Assembly: GCA_021783515.1 (NCBI GenBank)
Contig: JAJXTV010000025.1
Span: 1-53,902, forward strand
Length of the DNA stretch: 53,902 nucleotides
Origin: Nitrospirota bacterium
Lineage (GTDB): Bacteria > Nitrospirota > Thermodesulfovibrionia > Thermodesulfovibrionales > UBA6898
Direction of reading: 5' to 3'
Under the pieces are notes generated by a model that did not search any database, was not told the DNA's origin, and saw only the letters and a program-made list of their open reading frames with translations. Below are positions 15,624 to 25,356 of this stretch, one piece after another. Position 1 is the first letter of the stretch, and the number at the start of each line of letters is the position of its first letter. A program made the translations under genes and the position numbers.

Positions 15624-18416
15624 ATGGCACGCGGCATAGGCGGCTTGCCGTCAAAATTGCGGCTCGTCTTTTCGAGTTCTCCGAGGGCCGTTCTTCTTAT
15701 CTCACTTTTTGCGGCTGCCATCTTCCTGCTGCTTTTTTCCCTGTGGCAGCAGACCCGGGGCCTCAACCGTGTCCTTCTGCCCGCCGGTCATGAACTGACC
15801 GGGCCTGACATCGCCGGCGTACCTTCTGCGTACGCCCATGACGTGCTCGTCCTCAATTCCTACCACATGGGCTATTCCTGGTCCGACAACGAGATGGACG
15901 GCATTACCGCGACGCTGCGGATGAGTCCGCTCAGGACAAGGGCGATTGTCGAATATCTGGACTGCAAGCGCTTCCCCGGCATGGAGCAGTTCGATAAGCT
16001 GAAGGACCTCTTTGCGCTGAAATATCGGGGCAGGAAGTTTGCCGCGGTCATTGCCGCGGACAACCCTGCGCTTCAGTTTGCCCTGAAATACCGGCAGCAG
16101 CTTTTTCCCGGCGTCCCCGTCGTTTTTTGCGGCATAAACGGGTTTCGCCGGGAGATGATGGGGGGACAGGACAATGTCACCGGGGTCGCCGAGCTTCTTG
16201 ACGCCAGGGGAACGGCCGAGACGGCGCTCAGGCTGCACCCACGGACCCGCGAGATCGTCATCGTCCATGACTACAGCGTAACCGGCCTTGCTACCCGAAG
16301 GGAGACGGAGGAGCAACTGGCGGACCTTTCCCGGAAGGTGAAGATCAGGTATATGGAAGACATGACAACGGCCGAACTTATGCGGCGGCTCCGAGACCTT
16401 CCGGGAGACAGTATTGTGCTTGCGCTGTCATACAGTTTGGACAAGGACGGGCATGTGATCAATCATGAGAAGATCTCGAAGCTGCTGAGCCTGAACTCTC
16501 CGGTGCCGGTCTACGGGCTCCACGAGGAGCGGCTCGGATATGGCATCGTGGGAGGGAGCCTGCTCGGGGGGGGGCCGCAGGGCGTCTGCGCAGCCGAGGA
16601 CGTACTGAAAATCCTTTCGGGCACTCCCGCATCGGAGATCCCCGTGGACCTCAGGAGCCCCACCCGGATGATGTTCGACTACGTCCAGCTCGCCCGGTTC
16701 GGGATCCCGCTCTCCTCGCTTCCGGACGGCAGCACCGTCGTCAACAGGCCGGTCTCTTTCTTCTCTCAGTACCGCACGCTGGCCGTGACTACCGTGGTCC
16801 TGATCTTCCTCCTCGTCCTGGGGGTCATCTTTCTGGGGCTCAATATCTACCGCCGGAGGCTGGCGGAAGAGGCGCTCATCGATTCGGAGGGGAATTTCAA
16901 GATGCTCTTTGAGAGCGCGGGCGATGCGATGTTCATCCAGGAGCTGGAGGGCACGTGCGTGGAGGTGAACGAGGAGGCGTGCCGGAGCACCGGCTATTCG
17001 CGGGCCGAGCTCAGGGGGCTGTCTCTGGCCGATATCACCTCGCCGGAGCGGCTGGAAGCCTTCTTGGAGAACCGGAAGAAGCTGATGACCGACGGCAGGG
17101 CATTTTTCGAGTCTGTCCACGTTGGGAAGGACGGAAAGACTATTCCGGTGGAGCTCAACTACAGGATGATCGACTATTCGGGCCGGAGGGCAGTGCTTGC
17201 CGTGGCCCGGGACATCTCGGAGCGCAGAAAGGCCGAGCAGGAGCAGGAGTATCTTTCTTCTCAGCTCCTGCAGTCACGGAAGATGGAGTCGATCGGGCGG
17301 CTTGCGGGGGGCGTCGCGCACGACTTCAACAATATCCTCACGAGCATACTGGGGTATTGCGAGATCCTGATGGCGGGCCTGCCCGAAGGCCATCCGATGC
17401 TGAAACAGCTCGAGATCATCCGCAATTCCGGGGAAAGGGGGGCGGGGCTTATTCGGCAGCTCCTCGCCTTCAGCCGCAAGCAGGTGCTCCAGATGAAGCC
17501 GGTGGACCTCAATGAGGTCATCGGGAATGTGGCGACGATGATCTCGAGGATCATCGGTGAAGACATCAGGTTCGAGCTGCGAACGAAGCCGGTAAAAAAC
17601 GTGCTTGCGGATCCGGGGCAGCTCGAGCAGGTGCTGATGAACCTGGTGGCCAACGCGCGGGATGCGATGCCCGACGGCGGGCGGCTGCTTGTTGAAACGG
17701 GGAATGAGCTTCTCGACCGGCAGTATGCGATGACCCACGAAAACGTCAAGCCGGGAATTCACGTCATGCTTGCCGTCAGCGACAACGGCAAGGGGATAAC
17801 GGCCGAGATGAAGGAGAGGATCTTCGAGCCGTTTTTCACCACAAAAGGGAAGGGAAAAGGGACGGGACTGGGCCTTGCCACGGTATATGGTATCGTAAGG
17901 CAGCATAACGGCTATATCGACGTGGAGAGCGAGCCGGGATCCGGGACCATCTTCAGGGTCTATCTGCCGGCGACCGAGGAAAGCATACAGCCCGGCGGCG
18001 AGCCGCCGCTCACGCCGCCGGCGCGGGGACGGGAAACGATACTCGTCGTGGACGATGATCCGGTCATTGTCGAGATGATCGAAAAGACGCTTGGTTCCCT
18101 CGGCTACACCGTCCTGACGGCTACCGGCGGCGAAGACGCGGTCGCGATCAGCAGACGCTGGGACGAACCGATCGATCTCCTCCTCACCGACGTGATCATG
18201 CATTCGATGAACGGCCGGGAGGTGGCGGAGGCGATACGGAAGCACCGCCCGGGGATAGTAACGATATTCATGTCGGGATATACCGACGACATCATAGCCC
18301 ATAAAAGGGTCCTCGACCCCGGGGTCGTTTTTATCCAAAAACCCTTGAGCCAGCGGCTGCTCGCACGAAGCATCCGCGAGGCGCTCGACGGGAAACGGCC
18401 GGCCGGTAATGCCTGA
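15624..18416 (+). CDS. Hybrid histidine kinase with ABC-substrate-binding sensor domain
   Basis: The 930-residue kinase has a first membrane helix (about 15-40), a long periplasmic region (about 60-365) resembling the ABC_sub_bind/BMP-like substrate-binding fold ([47 protein letters not shown]), a second membrane helix (about 385-405), one PAS domain (about 420-530), HisKA (phospho-acceptor His in [13 protein letters not shown]), HATPase_c ([11 protein letters not shown]) and a C-terminal receiver ([12 protein letters not shown], phospho-acceptor Asp in LLLTDVIM). It probably senses a small extracellular ligand and relays phosphate to an unlinked regulator. No response-regulator gene is adjacent; its neighbour across a short gap is another hybrid kinase on the opposite strand. 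Confidence 0.88.
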   Translation: MARGIGGLPSKLRLVFSSSPRAVLLISLFAAAIFLLLFSLWQQTRGLNRVLLPAGHELTGPDIAGVPSAYAHDVLVLNSYHMGYSWSDNEMDGITATLRMSPLRTRAIVEYLDCKRFPGMEQFDKLKDLFALKYRGRKFAAVIAADNPALQFALKYRQQLFPGVPVVFCGINGFRREMMGGQDNVTGVAELLDARGTAETALRLHPRTREIVIVHDYSVTGLATRRETEEQLADLSRKVKIRYMEDMTTAELMRRLRDLPGDSIVLALSYSLDKDGHVINHEKISKLLSLNSPVPVYGLHEERLGYGIVGGSLLGGGPQGVCAAEDVLKILSGTPASEIPVDLRSPTRMMFDYVQLARFGIPLSSLPDGSTVVNRPVSFFSQYRTLAVTTVVLIFLLVLGVIFLGLNIYRRRLAEEALIDSEGNFKMLFESAGDAMFIQELEGTCVEVNEEACRSTGYSRAELRGLSLADITSPERLEAFLENRKKLMTDGRAFFESVHVGKDGKTIPVELNYRMIDYSGRRAVLAVARDISERRKAEQEQEYLSSQLLQSRKMESIGRLAGGVAHDFNNILTSILGYCEILMAGLPEGHPMLKQLEIIRNSGERGAGLIRQLLAFSRKQVLQMKPVDLNEVIGNVATMISRIIGEDIRFELRTKPVKNVLADPGQLEQVLMNLVANARDAMPDGGRLLVETGNELLDRQYAMTHENVKPGIHVMLAVSDNGKGITAEMKERIFEPFFTTKGKGKGTGLGLATVYGIVRQHNGYIDVESEPGSGTIFRVYLPATEESIQPGGEPPLTPPARGRETILVVDDDPVIVEMIEKTLGSLGYTVLTATGGEDAVAISRRWDEPIDLLLTDVIMHSMNGREVAEAIRKHRPGIVTIFMSGYTDDIIAHKRVLDPGVVFIQKPLSQRLLARSIREALDGKRPAGNA

Positions 18417-18440
18417 CCTCCCGCAACCGGCGGAATGCGG

Positions 18441-21110
18441 TCAGTTCTTTTCGGGCCGCGTCAGCTGATGAAGGGTGCTGCTCAGTTCCTCGATCGCGTA
18501 GGGCTTCGATAATACCGCCTTGAACCCGTAGTCCTCATAGTGGGACAGGATCGCACTGTCCGAGTAGCCGCTCGATACGATCGCGCGCACGGCGGGATCG
18601 AGGGAGGTCATTTTTCTGATCGTCTCTTCGCCTCCCATCCCTCCGCGTACGGTCAGATCGAGGATTACCGCATCGAACGGCCGCGCCGCATTCAGGGCGC
18701 CGATATATTTCTCGATCGCCTCTTCCCCGTTTTCGGCGAAGTCGATCTCGTAGCCGAGACTCTTGATCATATACCCCGCCACCGACCTCACGACCTCTTC
18801 GTCGTCCATCAGGAGTACCGTCCCCTTGCCGCGGACGATCCTGCCCTTTCCGGCCTTCTCAGGAACCGGCATTTCCCCGGACGCCGGAAGGTAGACAAAG
18901 AAGGTGCTGCCGGCGCCGAGATCGGATTTCACATCGAGCAGTCCTCCATGTTTTTTGACGATGGAATACGACGTGGTGAGGCCGAGGCCGCTCCCCTTCT
19001 TTTTGGTGCTGAAATAGGGGTCGAATATGCGGGAGAGATGGGACTCGGGAATCCCGATCCCGTAATCTTTTACGCTGATTCTCACATAAGCCCCCTTCGG
19101 GAGGGGCAGGGCTCCTTTATCAGACAACGGCATGTTGCATGCCTCTACCGAGACGGTGCCGCCGTCCGGCATAGCTTCCGCCGCGTTCAATACGAGGTTG
19201 TGCATCACCTGACTGATCTGGCCTTCGTCCGCCCTGACGGCAAGGAGGTCGTCGGCCGTCGAAAAAACGCAATCTATGTTCGAGCCGCTCAGTGCGAATT
19301 TTACGGAATCATGGATCAGGGGGGGAAGCGCAACGCTTTTCTTCACCGGCTCGCCGCCCTTCGAAAAGGTCAGGAGCTGCTTGGTGAGGTTTCTTGTCTG
19401 CATGAGCGCCCGCTCGGCTTCCTCGAGCAGCTCAAAGGGTTTCCCGTCCCTGTCGGAGAGCAGCTTTGCCATCGAGATGGTGCCGAAGACGCCCTGCAGG
19501 AGGTTGTTGAAGTCATGGGCTATCCCGCCGGCCAGCAGCCCGACCGCCTCGAGTTTCTGGGTGCGGAGGAACTGTTCCTCAAGGAGATGCTTGTCGGTGA
19601 TATTATTGATCACCTCGATCGCCGACACGATCTTGCCGGATGCGTCTTTCAGCGGATACGACTTCGTTTCGACATAAAGAATGCCGCCGTCTTTCGCAAG
19701 ATGCTTGTGGACACAGGCATGGGGCTCGCCCGTATCGAAGGTATGGCGCACCGCGCATTCCTCGCCCTTTTCGTGGCAGGGGGCGGTGTTTTGATGGGAA
19801 ACCTCATAACAAGGCTTCCCGAAGATATCGCCGACGGGGATTCCCGTCTGTCTGCTATAGGCGCTGTTTGCCATCGTGATCCGGTAATCGGCATCCACCA
19901 CGATGAAAGCCTCGTCGACGGTGTTCAGAACGCTGCTGACGAATTCACGGCTGTTGCGCAGCTCTTCTTCGGCCTTCTTTCTCCCGGTTATGTCCCGGAA
20001 TATCCCTATGCCGTACTGCGCCCCCCCGAGGACGATAAACGCCGTCCCGATGTCCGAGTAAAAGACGGTGCCGTCTTTCCGCAGCACCGGAAGGTCCGCA
20101 GCGATGATCTTCCCGCCTTTTTGCTGCTCCCTGAATTCGGCGAGAACGCGGGCGAGATCGCCGGGGGGATGGATGTCTTTGATGCCGAGAGTGAGAAGCT
20201 CCTCCCTGGTGTATCCCAGCATGGCGCATATGGTCCTGTTGGCCTCGCAGAATTTTCTGGTCTCGCTGTCGACGATCAGGATCCCGTCGTTGGCGTCGTC
20301 GAAGATGCCCCTGAATTTCGCCTCTGATTCGCGCACCGCGTCTTCCGCTTTCCTCTGCGAGGTGATGTCCTGGACGATTCCGACCATCCGCACCGGTCCG
20401 CCGTCCGCGCCGCGGATCACACGGCCTATCGTATGGAGGACCGCTACCGAGCCGTCTTTCCGGTAGAACTTGTAGTCCATCTCGAACGGTCCCGTCCCTG
20501 TGAGCGCATCGTTAATAGCCTGAAGGAACAGTTCCCTGCTGTGGGGGTGCATCGCCTCGACGACGAGGCCGTAGTCCGGTGCGATTTCGCGGGGCTCGTA
20601 TCCGTAAATGCGGTAGAGTTCGTCCGACCAATGGACGGCATTGGTGGCAAGTTCCCATTCCCAGTCCCCCACGTGCGCAATCTGTTGTGCCCGCGCCAGT
20701 CTCTCCTGGCTCAGGCCCAACGCTTCTTCTGCCTGCTTCCGCTCGCTGACATCGCGCCATATCGAATGGAAGAGGGTGCGGCCGGACAGGTCCACGACAC
20801 TCGAGATGACATGGATGGTCCGGACTTCTCCGTTATTTGTCCTGTATTTCCCCTCGAACTCGCATTTCCCTTCGCTGGCCAGCCTGTCGATGCATGCCTG
20901 GGTTTCTTCGGGACTCTTCAGACTGAGCGAGCGGATGTCGATTCCCGTAAACTCTTCGCGCGAGTATCCGAGCATCCGGTGTGCGGCCTCGTTGAAGTCC
21001 AGTATCTTGCCCTGGGGGTCGATAAGGAGAATGCCGTCCGGAGATTGATCGAACAGCGCGCGGTAGCGTACTTCGGCTTCAGTCGGCCGGTGTCCCTTAT
21101 TTTGGCTCAT
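18441..21110 (-). CDS. Soluble hybrid histidine kinase with four PAS domains
   Basis: I place the start at the ATG at 21110 (MSQNKGHRPTEAEVRYRALF), preceded by a GGGAGG site; the frame is open another 50 codons but these look non-coding. The 889-residue product has four PAS domains (roughly 15-130, 135-265, 270-390, 395-520), HisKA (GGIAHDFNNLLQG), HATPase_c (GSGLGLTTSYSIVKKHGG) and a receiver domain (LLMDDEEVVRSVAGYM, Asp in VILDLTV). No membrane helix is visible, so it is cytosolic. The fourth PAS carries four spaced cysteines (CYEVSHQNTAPC, EECAVRH, ACVHKH), which hints at redox or metal sensing. It converges on the neighbouring hybrid kinase gene. Confidence 0.87.
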   Translation of the reverse strand: MSQNKGHRPTEAEVRYRALFDQSPDGILLIDPQGKILDFNEAAHRMLGYSREEFTGIDIRSLSLKSPEETQACIDRLASEGKCEFEGKYRTNNGEVRTIHVISSVVDLSGRTLFHSIWRDVSERKQAEEALGLSQERLARAQQIAHVGDWEWELATNAVHWSDELYRIYGYEPREIAPDYGLVVEAMHPHSRELFLQAINDALTGTGPFEMDYKFYRKDGSVAVLHTIGRVIRGADGGPVRMVGIVQDITSQRKAEDAVRESEAKFRGIFDDANDGILIVDSETRKFCEANRTICAMLGYTREELLTLGIKDIHPPGDLARVLAEFREQQKGGKIIAADLPVLRKDGTVFYSDIGTAFIVLGGAQYGIGIFRDITGRKKAEEELRNSREFVSSVLNTVDEAFIVVDADYRITMANSAYSRQTGIPVGDIFGKPCYEVSHQNTAPCHEKGEECAVRHTFDTGEPHACVHKHLAKDGGILYVETKSYPLKDASGKIVSAIEVINNITDKHLLEEQFLRTQKLEAVGLLAGGIAHDFNNLLQGVFGTISMAKLLSDRDGKPFELLEEAERALMQTRNLTKQLLTFSKGGEPVKKSVALPPLIHDSVKFALSGSNIDCVFSTADDLLAVRADEGQISQVMHNLVLNAAEAMPDGGTVSVEACNMPLSDKGALPLPKGAYVRISVKDYGIGIPESHLSRIFDPYFSTKKKGSGLGLTTSYSIVKKHGGLLDVKSDLGAGSTFFVYLPASGEMPVPEKAGKGRIVRGKGTVLLMDDEEVVRSVAGYMIKSLGYEIDFAENGEEAIEKYIGALNAARPFDAVILDLTVRGGMGGEETIRKMTSLDPAVRAIVSSGYSDSAILSHYEDYGFKAVLSKPYAIEELSSTLHQLTRPEKN

Positions 21111-21384
21111 CAATAATTGATTCCTCCCTCCGTTGTCCCGTCCGCGGCCGGTATGTGCCGACACGCAGAGAAAGTCCTTCCGCCCCCGGACTGTGCCGTG
21201 AAGGATTAGCCCCTGTTCTTCAGAGCTTCCTTCCGTAGCTCTCCTATTCTCGATGCACAACAGATACCAGCCTGATAAATCCGCTTATATCAAGCGGTTG
21301 GAACAACAAGGGATGTTGGCGCAGGGGAGATATGCGCGAAATAACGCACCGTGAGTCCGGATTCCGGTCACCTTTATCAGCGGG

Positions 21385-21753
21385 CTAATTGAACGTCTTC
21401 AGGATATAATCGGCAATCTTCAACGCATCCTCGTCCGAAATCTTGTTCTTGTCGAACATCTTCATGCCCGCCCACTCCTGGGGATGGGTCGGCACGGGCC
21501 CCGGATTTCTCATCTTCCTGACAATATCGGCCGCTGTCCTGATATTGTGTGCCTCGCGGTCTTTCTTATGCAGGGTCTTTTTTGAATTGAGAATATTCCC
21601 GCCGTCGGGATGGCAGGGTGAGCAATTGGCCTTGAAGAGGGCTTCGCCTGTATCCTGGCCGAGGGCCCGTCCCGGCGAATAGGCGGAGAAAATTACCGCA
21701 AGACAGACGGCCGCCCAGGGAACTATCATAAAACCGGTCTTCCGTTTGCGCAT
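21385..21753 (-). CDS. Monoheme c-type cytochrome, periplasmic
   Basis: The start at 21753 (MRKRKTGFMIVPWAAVCLAV) follows an AAAGGAG site by 6 nt. The 122-residue product has a signal peptide ending near GRALGQ and one heme-binding motif, CSPCH, in LFKANCSPCHPDGGN, with a Met in the MKMFDKNKISDEDALKIADY region as probable sixth ligand. This is the small class I (c6/c-553-like) cytochrome pattern, an electron shuttle in the periplasm. It is transcribed divergently from the DoxX gene with about 130 bp between starts. Confidence 0.88.
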   Translation of the reverse strand: MRKRKTGFMIVPWAAVCLAVIFSAYSPGRALGQDTGEALFKANCSPCHPDGGNILNSKKTLHKKDREAHNIRTAADIVRKMRNPGPVPTHPQEWAGMKMFDKNKISDEDALKIADYILKTFN

Positions 21754-21886
21754 CGTATCTCCTTTCAACAGATGGTATACGGTATCACCCTATCACATAG
21801 TTTCAGCCTTTGCAACGGCCCGCCCGTTTGCGGGGATCCGGATACCTGATATACTGGAACCAGAACAGAAGAAAGAGGAGGCGCGC

Positions 21887-22336
21887 ATGATCAAAGGGAT
21901 ATTTCAGACGGAGGACGATACGGCACTGCTTGTCCTGCGGCTCCTGCTCGGGATAGTATTTTTCCCGCACGGGATGCAGAAGGTCTTCGGCTGGTTCGGG
22001 GGGCCGGGATTCAGCGGGGCGATGGACGCCTTCACCGTAAAGATGGGCATACCCGCCTTCTTCGCCTTCCTGGCGATTCTGGCCGAGTCCGCAGGCTCTC
22101 TCGGGCTGATTACAGGCTTTCTCACGAGGATCGCGGCTTTCGGCATCACCTGCAATATGGTCGTGGCGGTCGTGATGATCCACTGGCAGAACGGTTTTTT
22201 CATGAACTGGTTCGGCAAGCAGAAGGGAGAGGGTTTTGAGTATCACATCCTCGTCGTGGCGATCACGCTGGCGCTGATGATCAAAGGCGGCGGCCGCTGG
22301 TCCGTCGACAGGCATATCACGAAGAAGATGAAATAG
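21887..22336 (+). CDS. DoxX-family membrane protein
   Basis: The start at 21887 has an AGAGGAGG ribosome site; the longer open frame upstream is non-coding. The 149-residue product has four hydrophobic helices and DoxX landmarks: ALLVLRLLLGIVFFPHGMQK, FGWFGGPGFSGAMDAF, AILAESAGSLGLITGFLTR and FFMNWFGKQKGEGFEYHIL. DoxX/DoxD proteins are small inner-membrane proteins linked to quinone or sulfur chemistry and oxidative stress, but most have no proven activity. The divergent cytochrome c gene fits a respiratory or redox setting. Confidence 0.85.
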   Translation: MIKGIFQTEDDTALLVLRLLLGIVFFPHGMQKVFGWFGGPGFSGAMDAFTVKMGIPAFFAFLAILAESAGSLGLITGFLTRIAAFGITCNMVVAVVMIHWQNGFFMNWFGKQKGEGFEYHILVVAITLALMIKGGGRWSVDRHITKKMK

Positions 22337-22344
22337 GGCGGGCA

Positions 22345-25278
22345 CTACAGCGGCGCGAAGCCCCTTCGCATCGTATTTTCGCTGATGCTCCCGGGCTCCA
22401 TGAACTGCAGGAGGTAATCCGGGCCGCCGGCCTTCGACCCGACGCCCGACATCCCGATGCCGCCGAAGGGCTGTCTGCCGACCAGCGCGCCGGTGATCTT
22501 CCTGTTGATATAGAGATTGCCGACCCTGAACTCCTCACGGACCTTCAGGATATTCTTCGGGCTCCGCGAAAAAAGCCCTCCGGTAAGCGCATAGGGCGTT
22601 GCGTTTGCGATACCGATCGCTTCGTCGATGTCCGATGCCCTGATGACCGAGAGGACCGGGCCGAAGATCTCTTCCTGCGCGATCGCCGCCGCCGGATCGA
22701 CGTCCCTGAAGATCACCGGGCCGATGAAGTATCCGCCGCGTTCCACTTTTCCTTCGAGAAAGGGCGGCGCACCATTGCTCGCCCTCTCGATGTATCCTTT
22801 GATCTTGGCGAGGGCGGCCCCATTGATGACAGGCCCCATGTATACTCCGGGATCAGAGGGGTCCCCGATGCGGATGCTTTCCATCGCGGCCTTCAGCCTC
22901 CGGAGCAGGTCTTCGTAAATCCCCTCCGTCGCGATTACCCGGGAACATGCCGAGCATTTCTGCCCCTGGTAGCCGAGGGCCGATTCGAGGATGGCTTTTA
23001 CCGTCTCGTCCGGCTCGGCGGTGTCGTCCACGATGACCGCGTTCTTCCCCCCCATCTCGGCGATCACCTTTTTCACATTCCGCTGTCCGGCCTTAGTGCC
23101 GGCTGCGAGCGAGACGATCTTCAGCCCGACATCCTTCGAGCCGGTGAAGGCGATGAAATCGACATCCCGATGTTCCACGAGATACTCTCCGAGCTCAGCG
23201 CCCGGGCCGGGCAGAAACTGGAGCACCCCGGCCGGCAGTCCCGCCTTTGTGAAGGCCTCGACGAGACGCCACCCGGTGACAGGGGAAAGCCCTGAAGGTT
23301 TGAAGACCACGCAATTGCCGGTCACGACTGCGGCAGAGACCATGCCGGCGGGGATCGCAAGCGGGAAGTTCCAGGGCGAGATGACGACCCCGACTCCCCT
23401 CGGCATATAGAAATAGTCGTTCACCTCTCCCGGATAATCTCCGAGTCGGCGGGTAGCGCCGAGGCGCACCATCTCGCGGCCGTAGTATTCGAGATAATCG
23501 ATCGCCTCGGTGACGTCACCGTCCGCTTCTCTCCATGTTTTGCCGACCTCATGCACTTCGAGGGCGGCAAGCTCATCTCTTGCAGTCCGCAGCCCGGCGG
23601 CGGCCTCAAACAGATAACCCGCCCTGATCTCGGGAGGGACCTTTCTCCAGGCAGCCGACGCCTCCTTTGCCGCCGAAAGTGCTCCGTCCGCGTCCCCCCG
23701 TCCCGCTGAAGAGACGCTTCCGAGGGCCCGGGACGGGTCTGCGGGGCTGCGGGATATGATCTGTCTTTCCGTGTAGACCTCCGCCCCCCCGATTATCAGC
23801 GGGTATTTATTGCCGAAGGCGTTTTTCGGGGCGTCGAGCGCCTGCGTCATTTTCTCCCTGTTTCCGGCCTTCGAGAAGTCGCGGCCGGGCTCGTTTCTGA
23901 ATCCCCGCGGCGTCTCTTTTTCCGCCCCGGGGCGCGAGGGACGCGGGGGCTTCAGTATCTCTCCTGCCGGTCTCCCCTCGGCAAAAAAGGTCCTCAGAAA
24001 AGAGACGTTCGAGGTGTTTTCGAGCAGTCTCCTGACGAGATAGGCCATGCCCGGGATCAGTTCTCCGGCGGGCGCATAGACCCTGACCCGATAGCCCATA
24101 TCGCGGAGCTTCTTTCGCAGGGGATCGCCCATGCCGAAGAGCATCTGGAATTCAAAGGAGTTTCTCGGCAGGCCCAGCGCTTCCGCCGTGGCGATGGCGT
24201 TGCTGATGCTCCGGATATTGTGCGAGGCGATCGCCGGACGGACTACGTCGGAATTTTCGAGGAGCATTCGCGTAAGTTTCTCGAAGCTGAGATCGGTTTC
24301 GGCTTTATCGAGAAATACCGGCGCCGGCCATCCCTTTTGGCGGTTGACGACCACCTCGTAATCCCAGTAGGCTCCCTTCACCAGCCTGATGCGCACCGCC
24401 TTCTTTCTCCCCCTCGCCCAGGAGATAAGGCCCTGCAGGTCGTCCTCGGTCTCCCTCAGGTAGGCCTGCAGTGCGACGCCGGTGAGATGGCCGGCAGGCG
24501 CATCTTCCGCTGTTTCCCTGAAGATGTCGAGTATGAGGTCTTTCACGTAATACTGCTCCATGTCGAAGCATACCGATGCGCCCTGCTCCTGCGCCCCGGC
24601 GATGACCGGCAGGAGGTTCTCCTTCGCCCTTGCGACCGACCGCGCCCAGTCGATCGGGTCGAGTTGGGAATAAAGCGAGGTCACCTTGAGGGATATGTCG
24701 AAGCGCGGCAGCGCGCCCATGTGGTCGCTTTCAAGGAGCGGATCGCTCCTCCATCTGCGGCCGGCCCGGCCGAGGATATCGAGAAGCTCCAGGTATCTGC
24801 CCCGGTATGCTTCAGCCTCTTCGTCGCTCAGCACCTCTTCGCCGAGAAGGTCGACACTGCCGGCGCAGCCTTCGGCCCAGAGCGATTCGAGCGATTGCAG
24901 AGCCTCTTCCGGGTCCACCCCCGCGATGAATTGCCGGGCGAGCGCCTTCACTCCGGCCCGGATCACCCTGGCGGCGACAAAGGGGACGAAGCCCCGGCCG
25001 ATGCGGTCGATCCCCTTTCTCATGATCAGGGGGAGCGTTTCGACGCCTTCGAGATATTCGCGGAAGAGCTCTGAGACGAGCGCGTCGGTCCTGAGCGAAG
25101 GCAGCACGTCGATGTACCGGAAGAGATGCAGTTTGAACTTCTCGTCTTTCATCGCAAGATCCATCGTCCTGCCCATCCAACGCCTCTTGTCGAAGATCGA
25201 GGGGACCTCGCTCATCGAGGCGTAGAGTTCGTGTCCTATCTCGGATATCCTTTCCTCGAGGGCATGATCCGCTTTCAT
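22345..25278 (-). CDS. putA: Bifunctional proline dehydrogenase / P5C dehydrogenase (PutA)
   Basis: The 977-residue enzyme oxidises proline to glutamate in two steps. The N-terminal half carries the FAD-dependent proline dehydrogenase barrel (about 100-430; KENLLPVIAGAQEQGASVCF, RLVKGAYWDYE, SHNIRSISNAIATAEALG, RVRVYAPAGELIPGMAYLVR). The C-terminal half is an aldehyde dehydrogenase (about 480-970; VVISPWNFPLAIPAGMVSA, FTGSKDVGLKIV, EMGGKNAVIVDDTAEPDE, catalytic Cys in GYQGQKCSACSR). There is no ribbon-helix-helix DNA-binding domain, so it is a short catalytic-only PutA. It gives access to proline as a carbon, nitrogen and electron source. The DoxX gene converges on it with only 8 bp between the stops. 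Confidence 0.93.
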   Translation of the reverse strand: MKADHALEERISEIGHELYASMSEVPSIFDKRRWMGRTMDLAMKDEKFKLHLFRYIDVLPSLRTDALVSELFREYLEGVETLPLIMRKGIDRIGRGFVPFVAARVIRAGVKALARQFIAGVDPEEALQSLESLWAEGCAGSVDLLGEEVLSDEEAEAYRGRYLELLDILGRAGRRWRSDPLLESDHMGALPRFDISLKVTSLYSQLDPIDWARSVARAKENLLPVIAGAQEQGASVCFDMEQYYVKDLILDIFRETAEDAPAGHLTGVALQAYLRETEDDLQGLISWARGRKKAVRIRLVKGAYWDYEVVVNRQKGWPAPVFLDKAETDLSFEKLTRMLLENSDVVRPAIASHNIRSISNAIATAEALGLPRNSFEFQMLFGMGDPLRKKLRDMGYRVRVYAPAGELIPGMAYLVRRLLENTSNVSFLRTFFAEGRPAGEILKPPRPSRPGAEKETPRGFRNEPGRDFSKAGNREKMTQALDAPKNAFGNKYPLIIGGAEVYTERQIISRSPADPSRALGSVSSAGRGDADGALSAAKEASAAWRKVPPEIRAGYLFEAAAGLRTARDELAALEVHEVGKTWREADGDVTEAIDYLEYYGREMVRLGATRRLGDYPGEVNDYFYMPRGVGVVISPWNFPLAIPAGMVSAAVVTGNCVVFKPSGLSPVTGWRLVEAFTKAGLPAGVLQFLPGPGAELGEYLVEHRDVDFIAFTGSKDVGLKIVSLAAGTKAGQRNVKKVIAEMGGKNAVIVDDTAEPDETVKAILESALGYQGQKCSACSRVIATEGIYEDLLRRLKAAMESIRIGDPSDPGVYMGPVINGAALAKIKGYIERASNGAPPFLEGKVERGGYFIGPVIFRDVDPAAAIAQEEIFGPVLSVIRASDIDEAIGIANATPYALTGGLFSRSPKNILKVREEFRVGNLYINRKITGALVGRQPFGGIGMSGVGSKAGGPDYLLQFMEPGSISENTMRRGFAPL

Positions 25279-25356
25279 ATTCCTATCATTATAGTACGAA
25301 ATAGTGCGGCCGCGCCGGCGGAAATACTTGTGAGGGGGAGGGGAAAGGGCCGCCGG

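Noticed and set aside
18540-20327. 595-codon plus-strand frame opposite the four-PAS kinase
   Set aside because: All kinase and PAS motifs lie on the minus strand; this frame shows no domain.
22345-25278. PutA as its own repressor
   Set aside because: No ribbon-helix-helix domain precedes the proline dehydrogenase domain.
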